A DNA stretch of 46,886 nt from Bernardetia sp. (GTDB taxonomy: Bacteria; Bacteroidota; Bacteroidia; Cytophagales; Bernardetiaceae). The stretch spans positions 1 through 46,886 of the forward strand of contig NZ_JAHDIG010000037.1 in the NCBI RefSeq assembly GCF_020630935.1, read 5' to 3'. Position numbers and translations under genes: made by a program. Below the pieces are notes generated by a model. That model ran no database searches. It saw only the letters and a program-made list of their open reading frames with translations, and was not told the DNA's origin. Below are positions 26,508 to 36,538 of this stretch, piece by piece. Positions within the stretch are counted from its first letter, which is position 1; each line of letters begins with the position of its first letter.

Positions 26508-26900
26508 ATGGCACAAAAGCGTAAAGACAAAGCCAAAAAACGAGTAGTGAAAGTTGGTGCAGTAGGGCAAGCCCACATCAAAGCATCTTTCAACAACGTT
26601 ATTATTTCTATGACTAACGAAGCAGGTCAAGTTATCACTTGGGCAACAGCAGGTAAAATGGGCTTTAGAGGTTCTAAAAAGAACACTCCTTATGCAGCTC
26701 AAACTGCAGCTCGTGATTGCGCTCAAAAAGCGTATGACTTGGGTCTTCGTAAAGTAGAAGTATTTGTCAAAGGACCAGGTTCTGGTCGTGAGGCAGCTAT
26801 TCGTACAATTCATAGTGTAGGTATTGATATTACAGCTATCAAAGATGTAACTCCTCTTCCTCACAATGGTTGTCGTCCTCCAAAACGTCGTAGAGTATAA
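26508..26900 (+). CDS. rpsK: 30S ribosomal protein S11
   Basis: S11 is part of the platform of the small subunit. The 130-residue product shows [44 protein letters not shown] and the C-terminal [18 protein letters not shown]. Length and order are normal. A long non-coding stretch follows it before rpsD. Confidence 0.98.
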   Translation: MAQKRKDKAKKRVVKVGAVGQAHIKASFNNVIISMTNEAGQVITWATAGKMGFRGSKKNTPYAAQTAARDCAQKAYDLGLRKVEVFVKGPGSGREAAIRTIHSVGIDITAIKDVTPLPHNGCRPPKRRRV

Positions 26901-27378
26901 TTGTAATTGTCATTACACTTTTACAAGTGTTAGATAATTTCATTGAGCTTTACACAGAGGAAAGGCTAAAAAAAATAGATAGTGTACTCTATCTCGCTTC
27001 TACTAGCTCTAGCGTAAAAAGAGTTAGATAGTGAGTTGAAACGATAGGTGATATTCTCCCTTGTTGCGTGCTTTTAGGATATATGTAATAATAAATCAAA
27101 ATGGCTCGGCAACTCTTATTTTTTTGAATACGGATTAGTTAAAGACCTTCTCTAATCGTCTGTGTTCTAAGAGATTTAATTAAGTTTGACAGTAATTATC
27201 ATTCTTAATTTTAACAATCAAAAAAATAAGTAACGTAGAGAAGGAAAAGAATACCCCGTTTAGCTTACGACTGTAAGAACCGATAAATTTTTGTACTTAT
27301 TACTCTAAATTTATCTACTATGGTTTTTACTTTTAGAATTTATTTTTAATTTTCGTAAAAACGAAAAATACAAACAGT
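26901..27378 (+). other. 478-nt structured spacer between rpsK and rpsD (candidate leader RNA)
   Basis: Such a gap is unusual inside this operon. Hairpins visible by eye are ACACTT/AAGTGT (26915-26930), AGATAG with CTATCT at about 26977-26994 that can also pair with a second AGATAG near 27025, GATTAG (27133-27138) with CTAATC (27152-27157), CTTAC/GTAAG around GACT near 27264-27277 extended by flanking pairs, and TTTTCGT/ACGAAAA (27350-27367) just before the rpsD start. S4 is known to repress its own operon in other bacteria, so autoregulation is plausible but not shown. Only an 8-codon ORF (27101) is present. Confidence 0.55.
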
Positions 27379-27981
27379 ATGGCACGTTATACAGGACCTA
27401 CGGCAAAAATTGCAAGACGTTTCGGAGAAGCTATCTTCGGACCAAGCAAAGCCCTTAAGAAAAAAGCTTATCCGCCGGGTCAGCACGGAAAAGGTCGTCG
27501 TCGTAAAGTATCAGATTATGCAGTTCAGCTTATGGAAAAGCAGAAGGCAAAACATACTTACGGTGTACTTGAGCGTCAGTTTTCGAACGTATTTAAGCAC
27601 GCAGTAAGAGCGCAAGGCTCAACAGGCGAAAACCTTTTAAAATTCTTAGAAACACGTTTGGATAATGTAGTGTATCGTTTAGGAATTGCTCCTACTCGTA
27701 GAGCTGCTCGTCAGCTTGTTTCTCACAAGCACATTACCGTAAACGGAGAAATTGTAAATATTGCTTCTTACTCATTGCGCCCTGGCGATATCGTTGGCGT
27801 TCGTGAGAAATCAAAATCTTTGCAAGTAATTACTGATAGCTTGAGTGGACGAGTAAATCGTTACTCTTGGTTGGAGTGGGACAATGCAGAGCTTCAAGGC
27901 AAATTTATGATGCTTCCAGAGCGTGAGGAAATTCCAGAGAACATTCAAGAACGTTTAATCGTTGAATTGTACTCTAAATAA
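27379..27981 (+). CDS. rpsD: 30S ribosomal protein S4
   Basis: S4 starts assembly of the 30S body and in E. coli also represses its own operon. The 200-residue protein has the motif [10 protein letters not shown] near the start, the S4 RNA-binding domain ([35 protein letters not shown]) and ends with LIVELYSK. It lacks the zinc cysteines of some S4 proteins. It is preceded by the long spacer described above. Confidence 0.98.
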   Translation: MARYTGPTAKIARRFGEAIFGPSKALKKKAYPPGQHGKGRRRKVSDYAVQLMEKQKAKHTYGVLERQFSNVFKHAVRAQGSTGENLLKFLETRLDNVVYRLGIAPTRRAARQLVSHKHITVNGEIVNIASYSLRPGDIVGVREKSKSLQVITDSLSGRVNRYSWLEWDNAELQGKFMMLPEREEIPENIQERLIVELYSK

Positions 27982-28115
27982 TCCTAGCTTATATATTCTA
28001 TTCGCTTAGGATATATTTAGTACAGTTGAAAAACTGTTTCCTACCTAATTTATTTTAGGACACAAATAGGTTATCAATTCTTTAAAAAAACACTTCAAAA
28101 TATACAGTAAGTTCT

Positions 28116-29108
28116 ATGGCAGTATTAGCATTTCAAATGCCCGACAAAGTGGTAATGGAGAAAGCCGATGATTTTCACGGTATTTTCGAATTCAAACCAT
28201 TAGAACCCGGTTATGGTGTAACTGTTGGTAATGCACTTCGTCGTGTATTACTTTCTTCTTTAGAAGGATATGCAATCATCGGTATCAAAATGGGTTCAGT
28301 TTTACATGAGTTTTCTACCGTTGAAGGCGTTGTAGAAGATGTAAGCGAAATCATTTTGAACTTAAAGATGTTGCGTCTTAAAAAAGTAGTAGAAGACGAA
28401 TCTAGCCAGAAAATAAGCATTCAGCTTTCTGGAAAGTCAGAGCTAACAGGAAAAGATATTGCAGATGCTACTAGCGAATTTGAGGTATTGAATCCAGAAT
28501 TGGTAATCTGTCACATGGACGAATCAGTAGAACTTGAACTTGAACTTTTCTTAGACAAAGGACGTGGATACGTTCCTGCTGAGGAAAATCGTCAAGCAGA
28601 AAATTCTTCTAGCTACATTCCAATAGATGCTATCTATACACCTATCAAAAATGTAACATATAGCATCGAAAATACTCGTGTTGAGCAAAAAACAGATTAT
28701 GAGAAACTCATAATTGATATTCAGACGGATGGTTCTATCCACCCAGAAGATGCTCTTAAAAGTGCAGCTCACTTACTTATGCGTCATTTGGCTCTTATTT
28801 CAGACCAAAACATTACGCTTGATTATTTGGAGACACAACAAGAGGAGGAAGTAGATGAAGAGTTTGTAAGAATGCGTAAGCAACTCAAAACAGCTCTTTC
28901 AGAAATGGATTTGTCTGTTCGTGCTTACAACTGTCTTAAAGCAGCAAACATTCGTACACTTGGCGACCTTGTAAGTTTGGAAATTTCTGATATGATGAAA
29001 TTCCGTAATTTTGGTAAGAAATCACTTACTGAATTGGAACAACTTGTATCTGATTTGGGACTTACTTTTGGTTTAGACATAAGCAAATACAAATTAGACG
29101 AAGACTAA
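28116..29108 (+). CDS. rpoA: DNA-directed RNA polymerase subunit alpha
   Basis: Alpha dimerises to start RNA polymerase assembly. The N-terminal domain shows [25 protein letters not shown] and [24 protein letters not shown]. The C-terminal domain at about residues 268-318 ([46 protein letters not shown]) would contact DNA and activators. Length of 330 residues is normal. It lies between rpsD and rplQ in the standard order. Confidence 0.98.
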   Translation: MAVLAFQMPDKVVMEKADDFHGIFEFKPLEPGYGVTVGNALRRVLLSSLEGYAIIGIKMGSVLHEFSTVEGVVEDVSEIILNLKMLRLKKVVEDESSQKISIQLSGKSELTGKDIADATSEFEVLNPELVICHMDESVELELELFLDKGRGYVPAEENRQAENSSSYIPIDAIYTPIKNVTYSIENTRVEQKTDYEKLIIDIQTDGSIHPEDALKSAAHLLMRHLALISDQNITLDYLETQQEEEVDEEFVRMRKQLKTALSEMDLSVRAYNCLKAANIRTLGDLVSLEISDMMKFRNFGKKSLTELEQLVSDLGLTFGLDISKYKLDED

Positions 29109-29239
29109 TCTTTTTTCTAAGCTGTATTAGAATATTATTTAAAGCTCTGTTCTATTACTGGTACTTAATACAGAACTCTAGGCAAGGTTTGATTTTATAG
29201 TTTTTCTTTAACTCAAAACTTGTCCAAACTTATACGAAA

Positions 29240-29770
29240 ATGAGACACGGAAAAAAATTCAATCATTTAGGGCGTACATCGTCTCACCGTAAGGCGATGC
29301 TCTCTAATATGGCTGCTTCTCTCATATTACACAAACGTATTCAAACAACTACTGCTAAAGCGAAAGCATTACGCAAATATGTAGAACCTTTGATTACTCG
29401 TGCGAAGGGTGGAACTCAAAACGACCAACGTGTTGTTTTCTCTTACCTTCAAAATAAAGAAGCTACCAAAGAGCTTTTCAATGAAGTAGCTCGTAAAGTG
29501 GGTGAGCGTCCAGGTGGATACACACGCATTATCAAACTTAGTTTGCCTCGTTTGGGTGATAACGCTGATGTTTGTTTTATCGAACTTGTAGATTACAACG
29601 AACTTATGCTACAAGACAAAGCAAGCTCTAGTGGACGTACTCGTCGTGGTCGTCGTAAGAAGAAAAAATCTTCTGAGGACACTGCACAAACAGCAACTGC
29701 TGAGGCTACAAGCGAAGAAAAAGTAGAAGAAAAGAAAGCTGACAACGCTGATTCAAGCGAAGAAGAATAA
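29240..29770 (+). CDS. rplQ: 50S ribosomal protein L17 with a C-terminal extension
   Basis: The L17 core ([37 protein letters not shown] to [29 protein letters not shown]) is about 125 residues. The remaining 50 residues are low complexity, first basic ([14 protein letters not shown]), then rich in Glu, Thr and Ala. Similar tails occur in many Bacteroidota L17 proteins. It closes the operon, with a terminator just downstream. Confidence 0.97.
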   Translation: MRHGKKFNHLGRTSSHRKAMLSNMAASLILHKRIQTTTAKAKALRKYVEPLITRAKGGTQNDQRVVFSYLQNKEATKELFNEVARKVGERPGGYTRIIKLSLPRLGDNADVCFIELVDYNELMLQDKASSSGRTRRGRRKKKKSSEDTAQTATAEATSEEKVEEKKADNADSSEEE

Positions 29771-29798
29771 TCAGTATTTCATTTTTTCAAAATATATA

Positions 29799-29834
29799 AA
29801 CCAACTTTCTAAATCTTTAGAGAGTTGGTTTTTT
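29799..29834. terminator. Terminator of the ribosomal operon, shared with the convergent gene
   Basis: AACCAACTTTCTAAA pairs with TTTAGAGAGTTGGTT across a 2-nt loop (29799-29830), with one G-U pair, and is followed by TTTTTT. It lies between convergent stops, so it can serve both strands. Confidence 0.9.
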
Positions 29835-29840
29835 GCTTTT

Positions 29841-30452
29841 CTAAAATCTATACGTAAACTGTAAATGATTAGGAGCAAGAGCTAATGAAACAGGAATGTC
29901 ATATAGACGGTCAGACTGTCTTTTACTCAATAAATATGTGCTTGCATCAAACAATAATAAGAAACCTCCCTGCACAATCAAAGATTTTCCATAACCTAGA
30001 AATTGATTCGTAGTTTTTATATCTGTTCTGGTTTTGGCTCGTTCTCTCAAATACAAACCTGTCATTATGTATCCTACATCAATGCCTGCATTGAATAGAA
30101 GAACTTTTTGTGTAGAATGATAGGCTTTGAGCGTTTGAGAATAATTCAAAGCTGTATTCCGTTTGCCAAATAAAAGCCCTCCTCCTGCCAGTGCAAAATT
30201 TATAGTATTCCAATAAATATTAGACTGATAGAAGTATTTAGCTTCTCCATTTTTTACACCACCTAGCAGTACTGCTCCATTGTAGGTAAAGTTAGCCACT
30301 GACCAGCCTCCCAAAACGTACATAGACTTTTTTTCGAATGCAAGACGGTTTTTGTTGATTTCTTTTAAATCAATTTTATCAGATTGGGCAAAAACAGCAG
30401 ATGAAAAGCCTAAGAAGGAAAAAAGTAAGACAAGAGAGAGAAAATTTTTCAT
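29841..30452 (-). CDS. Secreted/membrane protein, DUF6992-like
   Basis: Starting at ATG 30452 the protein has a good signal peptide (MKNFLSLVLLFSFLGFSSAVFAQ); the longer reading from 30479 adds residues ahead of it. The mature 180 residues alternate hydrophobic segments with short polar loops (YVLGGWSVANFTYNGAVLLGG, KYFYQSNIYWNTINFALAGGGLLFG, GYIMTGLYLRERA), consistent with several membrane helices and with the DUF6992 pattern as I remember it. Function is unknown. It converges with rplQ. Confidence 0.7.
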   Translation of the reverse strand: MKNFLSLVLLFSFLGFSSAVFAQSDKIDLKEINKNRLAFEKKSMYVLGGWSVANFTYNGAVLLGGVKNGEAKYFYQSNIYWNTINFALAGGGLLFGKRNTALNYSQTLKAYHSTQKVLLFNAGIDVGYIMTGLYLRERAKTRTDIKTTNQFLGYGKSLIVQGGFLLLFDASTYLLSKRQSDRLYDIPVSLALAPNHLQFTYRF

Positions 30453-30700
30453 AAAAAGGTAGTTTAAAAAGTTACACAATTTGTTTGTGTTGCCTTCTCT
30501 AACTTTTGGGTGCTGATTTTGGTTTTAGTTTTATGAAAAAGATAATTTTTACTCTACTTAAGAAAGCTACCTTTTAAAGAATTTAAGAAAAAAATAGTGC
30601 AAAAAGTGGTATCTTTACAGACTGTATAATGTATCAAACCATTGATAATCAACTGTTTTTAAAGAAAAATACCAGCGATTCCAAATAAAAAATATATCTT

Positions 30701-33700
30701 ATGAATTTTCATAATTTAAAATATACATCCAAGCTTATCCAATATTCTACCCTTGTTTTATTATTGTTCTCTATCATTCCAATAACTTCTGCTCAAAACT
30801 CGGTGCTTGCAGATGGACAAATTTTGAAGCTAAAAATAGAACAAAATGGTATTCATAAAATTACTTTTCAAGCCCTCCAAGAAGCAGGTTTAAATCCTTC
30901 TACTATCAATCCAAATAATATTCAACTTTTTGGAAACGGTGGTGGAATGTTGCCACAAGCAAATGCAGTTGATAGAATTTCAGACCTAAGGGAAAATGCT
31001 ATTTTTTTAGAACTTGGAGGAGATGGCACATTCAATCAAGGAGACTATATTTTGTTTTATGCCCAAGCAGCAGACAGTTATCAATACGATGAGCAAAGTA
31101 ATGATGCACTAAAATTTAGTTTTGAAAAAAATCTGTATGATGATTTTAATTATTACTATTTGAAAGTGGGAAACCAAGCAGGAAAGCGAATCCAAACAGC
31201 TGAAAGTTTGAATGGAGGAACAAAAATTACTACCTACGATGAAATAGCTCATCACGAACTAGACGAAGTAAACATTATTGGCGATTTGAGAAACTCTGGT
31301 GGTGGAGGTTCGGGCAGGATGTGGTTTGGAGAGCGTTTTGATTTTGTAACTGAAGCAACTATCAATTTTGAGGGAGAAGGTTTGGTTACTTCTCGTCCTG
31401 TGTTATTGCGTGCTTCTGCGATGGCGTATTCTTCTCGTCCGAGTGAATACACAGTTTCAATAGCTGGACAAAATATTGGCACTCTTCCGATTGCTGCTTC
31501 TATAATTTCTACTTATTCTAAAAAAGGAGATATTACTACTTCTACTTTCCAATCGAATATTAGCTCTTCGTCTAGCACACTTCCTGTAACAGTTGCTTAC
31601 AACAAGACAGATAACACAGCTTTCGGACATTTAGATTATTTGACTTTATCCTATACAAGAAATTTATCTTTTTATAAACAGAATACACATTTTCGTTCTG
31701 TAGCTTCTATTCAAAATGAAGTGAGTAGTTTTGAGTTTTCTCAACAACCTGCTTCTATGCGTGTTTGGAATATTACAGATGTATTTGCTATTCAAGAAAT
31801 TCCACAAAATACATCCAATCTAAATGCTTTTACAGTTCGAACAGGTAATACACTAAATGAACTAATAGCCTTTGACACAAATACAGACTTACCTGTACCT
31901 TTGGAAATTACGCCTTTAGCGAATCAAAATTTGCATGCGCTGCCTACTCCAGATTTTGTCATCGTAACGCATACTGATTTTATAGATGCTGCTCAAAAAT
32001 TGGCAGCCTTCCATAATGAAAATGATAATTTGGAAGTTTTGGTAGTAACTGTTGACCAGATTTGGAATGAATTTTCATCTGGAAAGCAAGATATTTCTGC
32101 TATTCGTGACTTCGTTCGTTTTTTATATAAAAATGATAGTGATAAGTTGCGTTATTTGCTGCTTTTTGGAGATACAAGCTACGATTATAAAGATAGAATT
32201 TCATCAAATAATAATTTTGTACCTGTTTATCAATCTAGGGAATCCTTAGAACCTGTCGAAACATTTTCATCAGAAGACTTTTTTGGTCTTTTAGAAGATA
32301 ATGAGGGAATTTGGGGAGAAGAAACAAATACTCAAACAGAAGATTTAGATATTGGAATTGGTCGTATTCCTGTCAGAAGTGCTACACAAGCGAGCCAAGT
32401 AGTAGATAAAATTATAGGTTATTCTCTTCCTCAAACATTGGGAAAGTGGCGAAATAAAGTAGTTTTTGTAGCAGACGATGGAGACAATAATATTCACATG
32501 AGAGATTCTGAAGAGATGATAGAAATTATTGAAAGCTATAAAGGTTATCAAGCAGAAAAACTATACATTGATGCTTTTCCTCAAATTTCTACTTCGAATG
32601 GAAAATTTTCTTTCAAAGTACGTGAAAAGCTAAGTCAGAATGTAAATGAAGGTTCTTTGATTGTAAATTATATGGGACACGGTTCGGAGTCTAGTTTAGC
32701 AACAGAAGCTGTGGTAGATTTGGCTTCTATTTCTAATTGGAAAAATTTAGATAATTTGCCTTTATTTGTTACGGCAACCTGTGAGTTTGGACGTTACGAC
32801 AATCCAGATGTTATTTCTGCTGGAGAGCGTCTCATGACAAATGAAGACGGAGGAGGAATTGCGCTCGTAACCACTACACGCCCTGTAACAGCTTCAACAA
32901 ATTTTGTGTTGGCAAAAGCATTTTATAGTAATGTTTTTAAACGTTTACCCAACGGAGAAATGCCTCGTTTGGGAGATATTATTAGAAAGACAAAAAATGA
33001 AAGTCTTGCAAAACTCAATCGAAATTTTACGCTTTTGGGCGACCCAGCTTTGCGCCTAAATTATCCAAAAGAAGAAGCTGTCATTACCGAGGTAAAGGCA
33101 AATGGAACAGTAACAGAATCTATAAAAGCACTAGATAAAGTTACATTGACAGGCGAAATTGTAAATAACAACACTTTAAGTGCAGATTTTACAGGAATTT
33201 TAGATGTAGTAATTTATGATAAACCAGCCGAGCTTAGAACGTATGGCGATGAGTCAAGACCGATGTTTTACAATGCTTGGCAAAATGTTTTGTACAAAGG
33301 AAAGGCTACAATCAATCAAGGAAAATTTGAAATTACCTTTGTAGTTTCTAAAGACATAAATTACAATTTAGCAGCAGGAAGAGTAACTATGTATGCACAG
33401 CACGAAACCCAAAACAGAGATGCTAATGGTTTTTATGGGATTCAGATTGGAGCAAGCAACAATAATGCTCCCACAGACAACACACCACCAACGGCGCAAA
33501 TTTGGATAGAAGACAAGACTTTTGTTTCTGGTGCGAAAGTTCCTTCAAATACAGTTTTGTTGGCAGAAGTGAGTGATGAAAGTGGAATTAATTTGAGTGG
33601 ATATGGTGTGGGAAGAGAAATAACGGCTGTTGTGGATGGAGAAGCCTCTCAAACGTTTATTCTGAATGACTATTTTACTTACGACGAAGGAAGTTATACG

Positions 33701-34138
33701 AAAGGAACAATTACTTTTCCGTTAGAAGATTTGAGTGTAGGACAACACACACTTTCTTTTACTGTTTGGGACAACTACTCTAATCCTACTACGATTGAAG
33801 TTGATTTTTATGTAGAAAACAAACCTATTGAACTCACTGAAATTACACCTTATCCAAATCCTTTTTGGAGCAGCGTAAATTTTGATGTTACACATACACG
33901 CAAAGGCGATGATATTGAGGTAGTGATGGTTGTTTATGATGTTGTGGGGAGAGCAGTTAGAACAATTCGTCAGAACTTTATAGATAATCAAGGGAGTTTT
34001 TCAACGCTTTCTTGGAATGGTAGAGGCAACGAAGGCGAACATGTCAAAAATGGAATGTATATCTGTAAAATTTATATTCGTTCGCTGCAAGATGGTGCTG
34101 TTGGAACAAATACGGTAAAGGTGGTTTTGAATAGGTAA
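30701..34138 (+). CDS. porU: Type IX secretion system sortase PorU (C25 cysteine protease)
   Basis: PorU is the outer-membrane sortase that cuts the C-terminal signal from proteins exported by the type IX system and attaches them to lipopolysaccharide. The 1145-residue protein has an N-terminal signal peptide, a gingipain-type C25 domain with catalytic His660 in MGHGSE and Cys694 in TATCEFGRYDN, an immunoglobulin-like region, and a C-terminal FlgD-like domain (TPYPNPF, then VVMVVYDVVGRAVRTI and WNGRGNEGEHVKNGMYICKI). Length is normal. porV, usually a neighbour, is not adjacent here. The call is well supported by motifs. Confidence 0.93.
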   Translation: MNFHNLKYTSKLIQYSTLVLLLFSIIPITSAQNSVLADGQILKLKIEQNGIHKITFQALQEAGLNPSTINPNNIQLFGNGGGMLPQANAVDRISDLRENAIFLELGGDGTFNQGDYILFYAQAADSYQYDEQSNDALKFSFEKNLYDDFNYYYLKVGNQAGKRIQTAESLNGGTKITTYDEIAHHELDEVNIIGDLRNSGGGGSGRMWFGERFDFVTEATINFEGEGLVTSRPVLLRASAMAYSSRPSEYTVSIAGQNIGTLPIAASIISTYSKKGDITTSTFQSNISSSSSTLPVTVAYNKTDNTAFGHLDYLTLSYTRNLSFYKQNTHFRSVASIQNEVSSFEFSQQPASMRVWNITDVFAIQEIPQNTSNLNAFTVRTGNTLNELIAFDTNTDLPVPLEITPLANQNLHALPTPDFVIVTHTDFIDAAQKLAAFHNENDNLEVLVVTVDQIWNEFSSGKQDISAIRDFVRFLYKNDSDKLRYLLLFGDTSYDYKDRISSNNNFVPVYQSRESLEPVETFSSEDFFGLLEDNEGIWGEETNTQTEDLDIGIGRIPVRSATQASQVVDKIIGYSLPQTLGKWRNKVVFVADDGDNNIHMRDSEEMIEIIESYKGYQAEKLYIDAFPQISTSNGKFSFKVREKLSQNVNEGSLIVNYMGHGSESSLATEAVVDLASISNWKNLDNLPLFVTATCEFGRYDNPDVISAGERLMTNEDGGGIALVTTTRPVTASTNFVLAKAFYSNVFKRLPNGEMPRLGDIIRKTKNESLAKLNRNFTLLGDPALRLNYPKEEAVITEVKANGTVTESIKALDKVTLTGEIVNNNTLSADFTGILDVVIYDKPAELRTYGDESRPMFYNAWQNVLYKGKATINQGKFEITFVVSKDINYNLAAGRVTMYAQHETQNRDANGFYGIQIGASNNNAPTDNTPPTAQIWIEDKTFVSGAKVPSNTVLLAEVSDESGINLSGYGVGREITAVVDGEASQTFILNDYFTYDEGSYTKGTITFPLEDLSVGQHTLSFTVWDNYSNPTTIEVDFYVENKPIELTEITPYPNPFWSSVNFDVTHTRKGDDIEVVMVVYDVVGRAVRTIRQNFIDNQGSFSTLSWNGRGNEGEHVKNGMYICKIYIRSLQDGAVGTNTVKVVLNR

Positions 34139-34144
34139 AAACAC

Positions 34145-34177
34145 AAAAAGACTCTTACAAAATGTAAGAGCCTTTTT
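34145..34177 (+). terminator. porU terminator
   Basis: AAAAAGACTCTTAC pairs with GTAAGAGCCTTTTT around AAAAT, with one internal A-C mismatch, and the right arm ends in a T-run. It starts 7 nt after the porU stop. Confidence 0.85.
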
Positions 34178-34219
34178 CTATTCAATCAGGAAAACAATGA
34201 ATCTTTAATGTCTTGTAAT

Positions 34220-34267
34220 ATAATAATGATGGATATAATCTCTCCTTGAGCTATCCATCATTATTAT
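34220..34267. repeat. Perfect 16-bp inverted repeat downstream of porU
   Basis: ATAATAATGATGGATA (34220-34235) is exactly complementary to TATCCATCATTATTAT (34252-34267) around a 16-nt loop. It lies between two terminators and carries no T-run, so it is not a standard terminator. It could be a REP-like element or a factor-binding site. Confidence 0.6.
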
Positions 34268-34365
34268 TTATATCTTATCAACAGTACAAATATACTAATT
34301 GTTTAATTTATTTTCAAAAAAGATACACAGAAATATATGCGTTTTTTAAAGCCAGTGTAAATAAA

Positions 34366-34399
34366 AATAAGACCTCTTGAATAATCAAGAGGTCTTATT
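34366..34399. terminator. Bidirectional terminator between porU and the next gene
   Basis: AATAAGACCTCTTGA (34366-34380) pairs perfectly with TCAAGAGGTCTTATT (34385-34399) over a 4-nt loop (ATAA), with A/T runs on both sides. It ends the minus-strand gene at 34451. Confidence 0.85.
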
Positions 34400-34450
34400 T
34401 ATTTTTTGAAACTGTTTATTGTTTAAGATTAATTTATAAGATATACACAT

Positions 34451-35137
34451 TTAGAATCTTCCTAATTTCACAGAAAACTGAAATGTAAATCCTTCTAAAT
34501 CATTTTTTTCAGTTCCTAAAAGTTTGACATCATCTGTAAAGCGATAGCTTCCTCCCATTGAAACACGTAAAATCTTTGTCAAGTTCATCTCTACCATAGC
34601 ACTTGGTTCAAGCACAAAGAAAATTTCGTCATCTAGCAAATCATCTTCGTGGTTGGTGTATGCTCTTTCATATTTCCAATCTTTTACATAACCTACCCAA
34701 CCTGCACCAATGGTAGTCGGAAAAGTAACATGAATAGGCAAACGAGAACCAATAACAGGCTCTAAGGTAATCCCTCCATAACCCATCAATAAACGTGCTT
34801 TTTGATTTTCTATTAAATCAGTAGAAATTGTTTTCTGTACGGTTGGCGCAAGTCCTTGTCCCATAAATCCAATATTCATAATTCCATTGATATTCCAACC
34901 TACTCTGCCTCCTGTGAGGATGGCTGGCTCTCCAACAAGACGAGTAGCTTTTGTATCCCAAGCCATAAAAAAGCCACTGCGTTGTGTAGAGTTTTTACCA
35001 AAAATCGTTTTTGGTTCAGTGGTGTTTATTTCTTTGTGGTTTTTATCAGTAGTTTCTGAAATATCATCTTGTGAGAAAGCAGAAAAAGAAATAAGAAAAA
35101 ATAAAATGAAAAAAGTGATGGTTTTAGAATGTGTCAT
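34451..35137 (-). CDS. Secreted outer-membrane beta-barrel-like protein, unknown function
   Basis: The 228-residue protein has a signal peptide ending near SFSAFSQ. The mature part contains alternating strands such as GGRVGWNINGIMNIGFMGQG, LMGYGGITLEPVIGSR and ILRVSMGGSYRF, and ends with GFTFQFSVKLGRF. A final aromatic residue, here Phe228, is typical of outer-membrane barrels assembled by the BAM complex. The polar linker after the signal peptide is low in complexity. I do not recognise a named family. It converges with porU and is followed by its own promoter-less spacer. Confidence 0.75.
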   Translation of the reverse strand: MTHSKTITFFILFFLISFSAFSQDDISETTDKNHKEINTTEPKTIFGKNSTQRSGFFMAWDTKATRLVGEPAILTGGRVGWNINGIMNIGFMGQGLAPTVQKTISTDLIENQKARLLMGYGGITLEPVIGSRLPIHVTFPTTIGAGWVGYVKDWKYERAYTNHEDDLLDDEIFFVLEPSAMVEMNLTKILRVSMGGSYRFTDDVKLLGTEKNDLEGFTFQFSVKLGRF

Positions 35138-35409
35138 AGTTTGAAATAGTTAAATTTGTAGAGGATTGGACACAAGATAAAAAGTTGTTGAAAACATCAA
35201 CTAACAGTATTTTTCCCTGTTCTGTGACTCACAGAATAGCAAATATCTGTTCATGTCCAGCACTCTATTAAATTTGATGATAAATAAATTTTGTGATTTG
35301 ATTTGCAACTATGACGAAGAAATAAAAGCTCTTCCCCTATTTTTACTGTAAAGAAAACTTGAATTTGATTTTTTTTAACATTATTGATTTCTAAGAATTA
35401 TCCTAGATT

Positions 35410-36462
35410 ATGTCTGATACCCCAAAAATATCTCGCCGTCTTCCTGCCGAATGGGAAGAACAATCGTTTGTTCAGCTAACTTTTCCTCACGCAGCTTCTG
35501 ATTGGAAAGATGATTTAGAACTTGTTATTCCTGTTTTTGTAGAAATTATCGCTCAAATCACACGTTTTGAGAAGGTTTTGTTGGTGTGTCAAGATAAGGC
35601 TGAAACAGAAAAGCATTTTAAAAATTTAGATAAGACACAGTTAGACCGAATTACTTTTGCAGAGATAGATTCAAACGATACTTGGGCAAGAGACCACGGC
35701 GCAATAACAGTTTTTGAAAATGACGAAGAAAAGACAGAAAAAATCCATTTAGATTTTACATTCAACGGCTGGGGAAATAAATTTGAAGCAGGAAAAGACA
35801 ACAAGATTACTCAAAATTTAAAAAATAAAAACTATTTGAAAGGCAAAGTTGAGGTGGTTGATTTTGTTTTAGAAGGTGGTTCAATAGAATCTGATGGAAA
35901 AGGAACTATCCTAACCACCTCTGAATGTCTGCTTTCAAAAGAGCGTAATCCTAGTTTTTCAAGAGAAGAAATAGAAGAAAAGGTAAAAGGGTATTTTGGA
36001 GCAAAACATATTTTATGGTTGGAAAATGGCGCATTGGAAGGAGATGATACGGATGCACATATTGATACATTGGCTCGCTTGTGTCCTAATAATACGATTT
36101 GTTACGTTGCTCCTCCAGCAGACAAGACAGATTCTCATTATGAATCGTTGAAAAAAATGGAAGAGGAACTACAAAATCTAAAAACTATAGATAACAATTC
36201 CTATAAACTCATCCCTTTACCTTTTGCACCTGCTGCCTATCACGAAGAGGATAACCGACGTTTGCCTGCTACGTATGCCAATTTTTTGATTATCAATAAT
36301 GCTGTTTTAGTCCCAACCTATCAAAATGAAAAGTTAGATGATTTGGCTCTTTCTCAAATCCAAAAAGTATTTCCAAACCGAGAAATTATTGGTATCAACT
36401 GCCTTCCTATTATCCGTCAGCACGGCTCTCTGCATTGTCTTACGATGCAATTTCCGAAATAA
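35410..36462 (+). CDS. Agmatine deiminase family protein (peptidyl-arginine deiminase type)
   Basis: The 350-residue protein shows the guanidino-modifying enzyme signatures: RLPAEWEEQSFVQLTFPH at the N-terminus, NDTWARDHGAI, DFTFNGWGNKF, then the GDDTDAHID motif with catalytic His and Asp, and GSLHCLTMQ with the nucleophilic Cys at residue 343. Enzymes of the family convert agmatine to N-carbamoylputrescine and ammonia in putrescine synthesis, or act on related guanidines. Substrate is not certain: this lineage has several family members. No aguB-like amidase is adjacent, so a pathway role is only suggested. Confidence 0.9.
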   Translation: MSDTPKISRRLPAEWEEQSFVQLTFPHAASDWKDDLELVIPVFVEIIAQITRFEKVLLVCQDKAETEKHFKNLDKTQLDRITFAEIDSNDTWARDHGAITVFENDEEKTEKIHLDFTFNGWGNKFEAGKDNKITQNLKNKNYLKGKVEVVDFVLEGGSIESDGKGTILTTSECLLSKERNPSFSREEIEEKVKGYFGAKHILWLENGALEGDDTDAHIDTLARLCPNNTICYVAPPADKTDSHYESLKKMEEELQNLKTIDNNSYKLIPLPFAPAAYHEEDNRRLPATYANFLIINNAVLVPTYQNEKLDDLALSQIQKVFPNREIIGINCLPIIRQHGSLHCLTMQFPK

Positions 36463-36478
36463 GCCAGTAGTTTTAAAA

Positions 36479-36510
36479 AAAAGACTTCTACAATAAAATA
36501 GAAGTCTTTT
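36479..36510. terminator. Bidirectional terminator after the deiminase gene
   Basis: AAAAGACTTCTA (36479-36490) pairs with TAGAAGTCTTTT (36499-36510) around an 8-nt A/T-rich loop, flanked by A and T runs, between convergent stops. Confidence 0.85.
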
Positions 36511-36538
36511 TAGCTTTGTACTAACTTTAAGATGATGT

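Larger units (their letters stand above)
34139..34450. other. 312-nt convergent spacer with three hairpins
   Basis: The stretch contains no gene. It holds the porU terminator, a 16-bp perfect inverted repeat at 34220-34267, and a bidirectional terminator at 34366-34399, listed separately. Confidence 0.7.

Noticed and set aside
27101-27127. 8-codon ORF (MARQLLFF) before rpsD as a leader peptide
   Set aside because: Too short to support; it has no run of codons for a regulatory amino acid and no clear attenuator directly after it.
35214-35240. TTCTGTG/CACAGAA hairpin before the deiminase gene as a riboswitch or operator
   Set aside because: A 7-bp stem with a 3-nt loop alone in an A/T-rich spacer is weak, and it matches no aptamer that I know.
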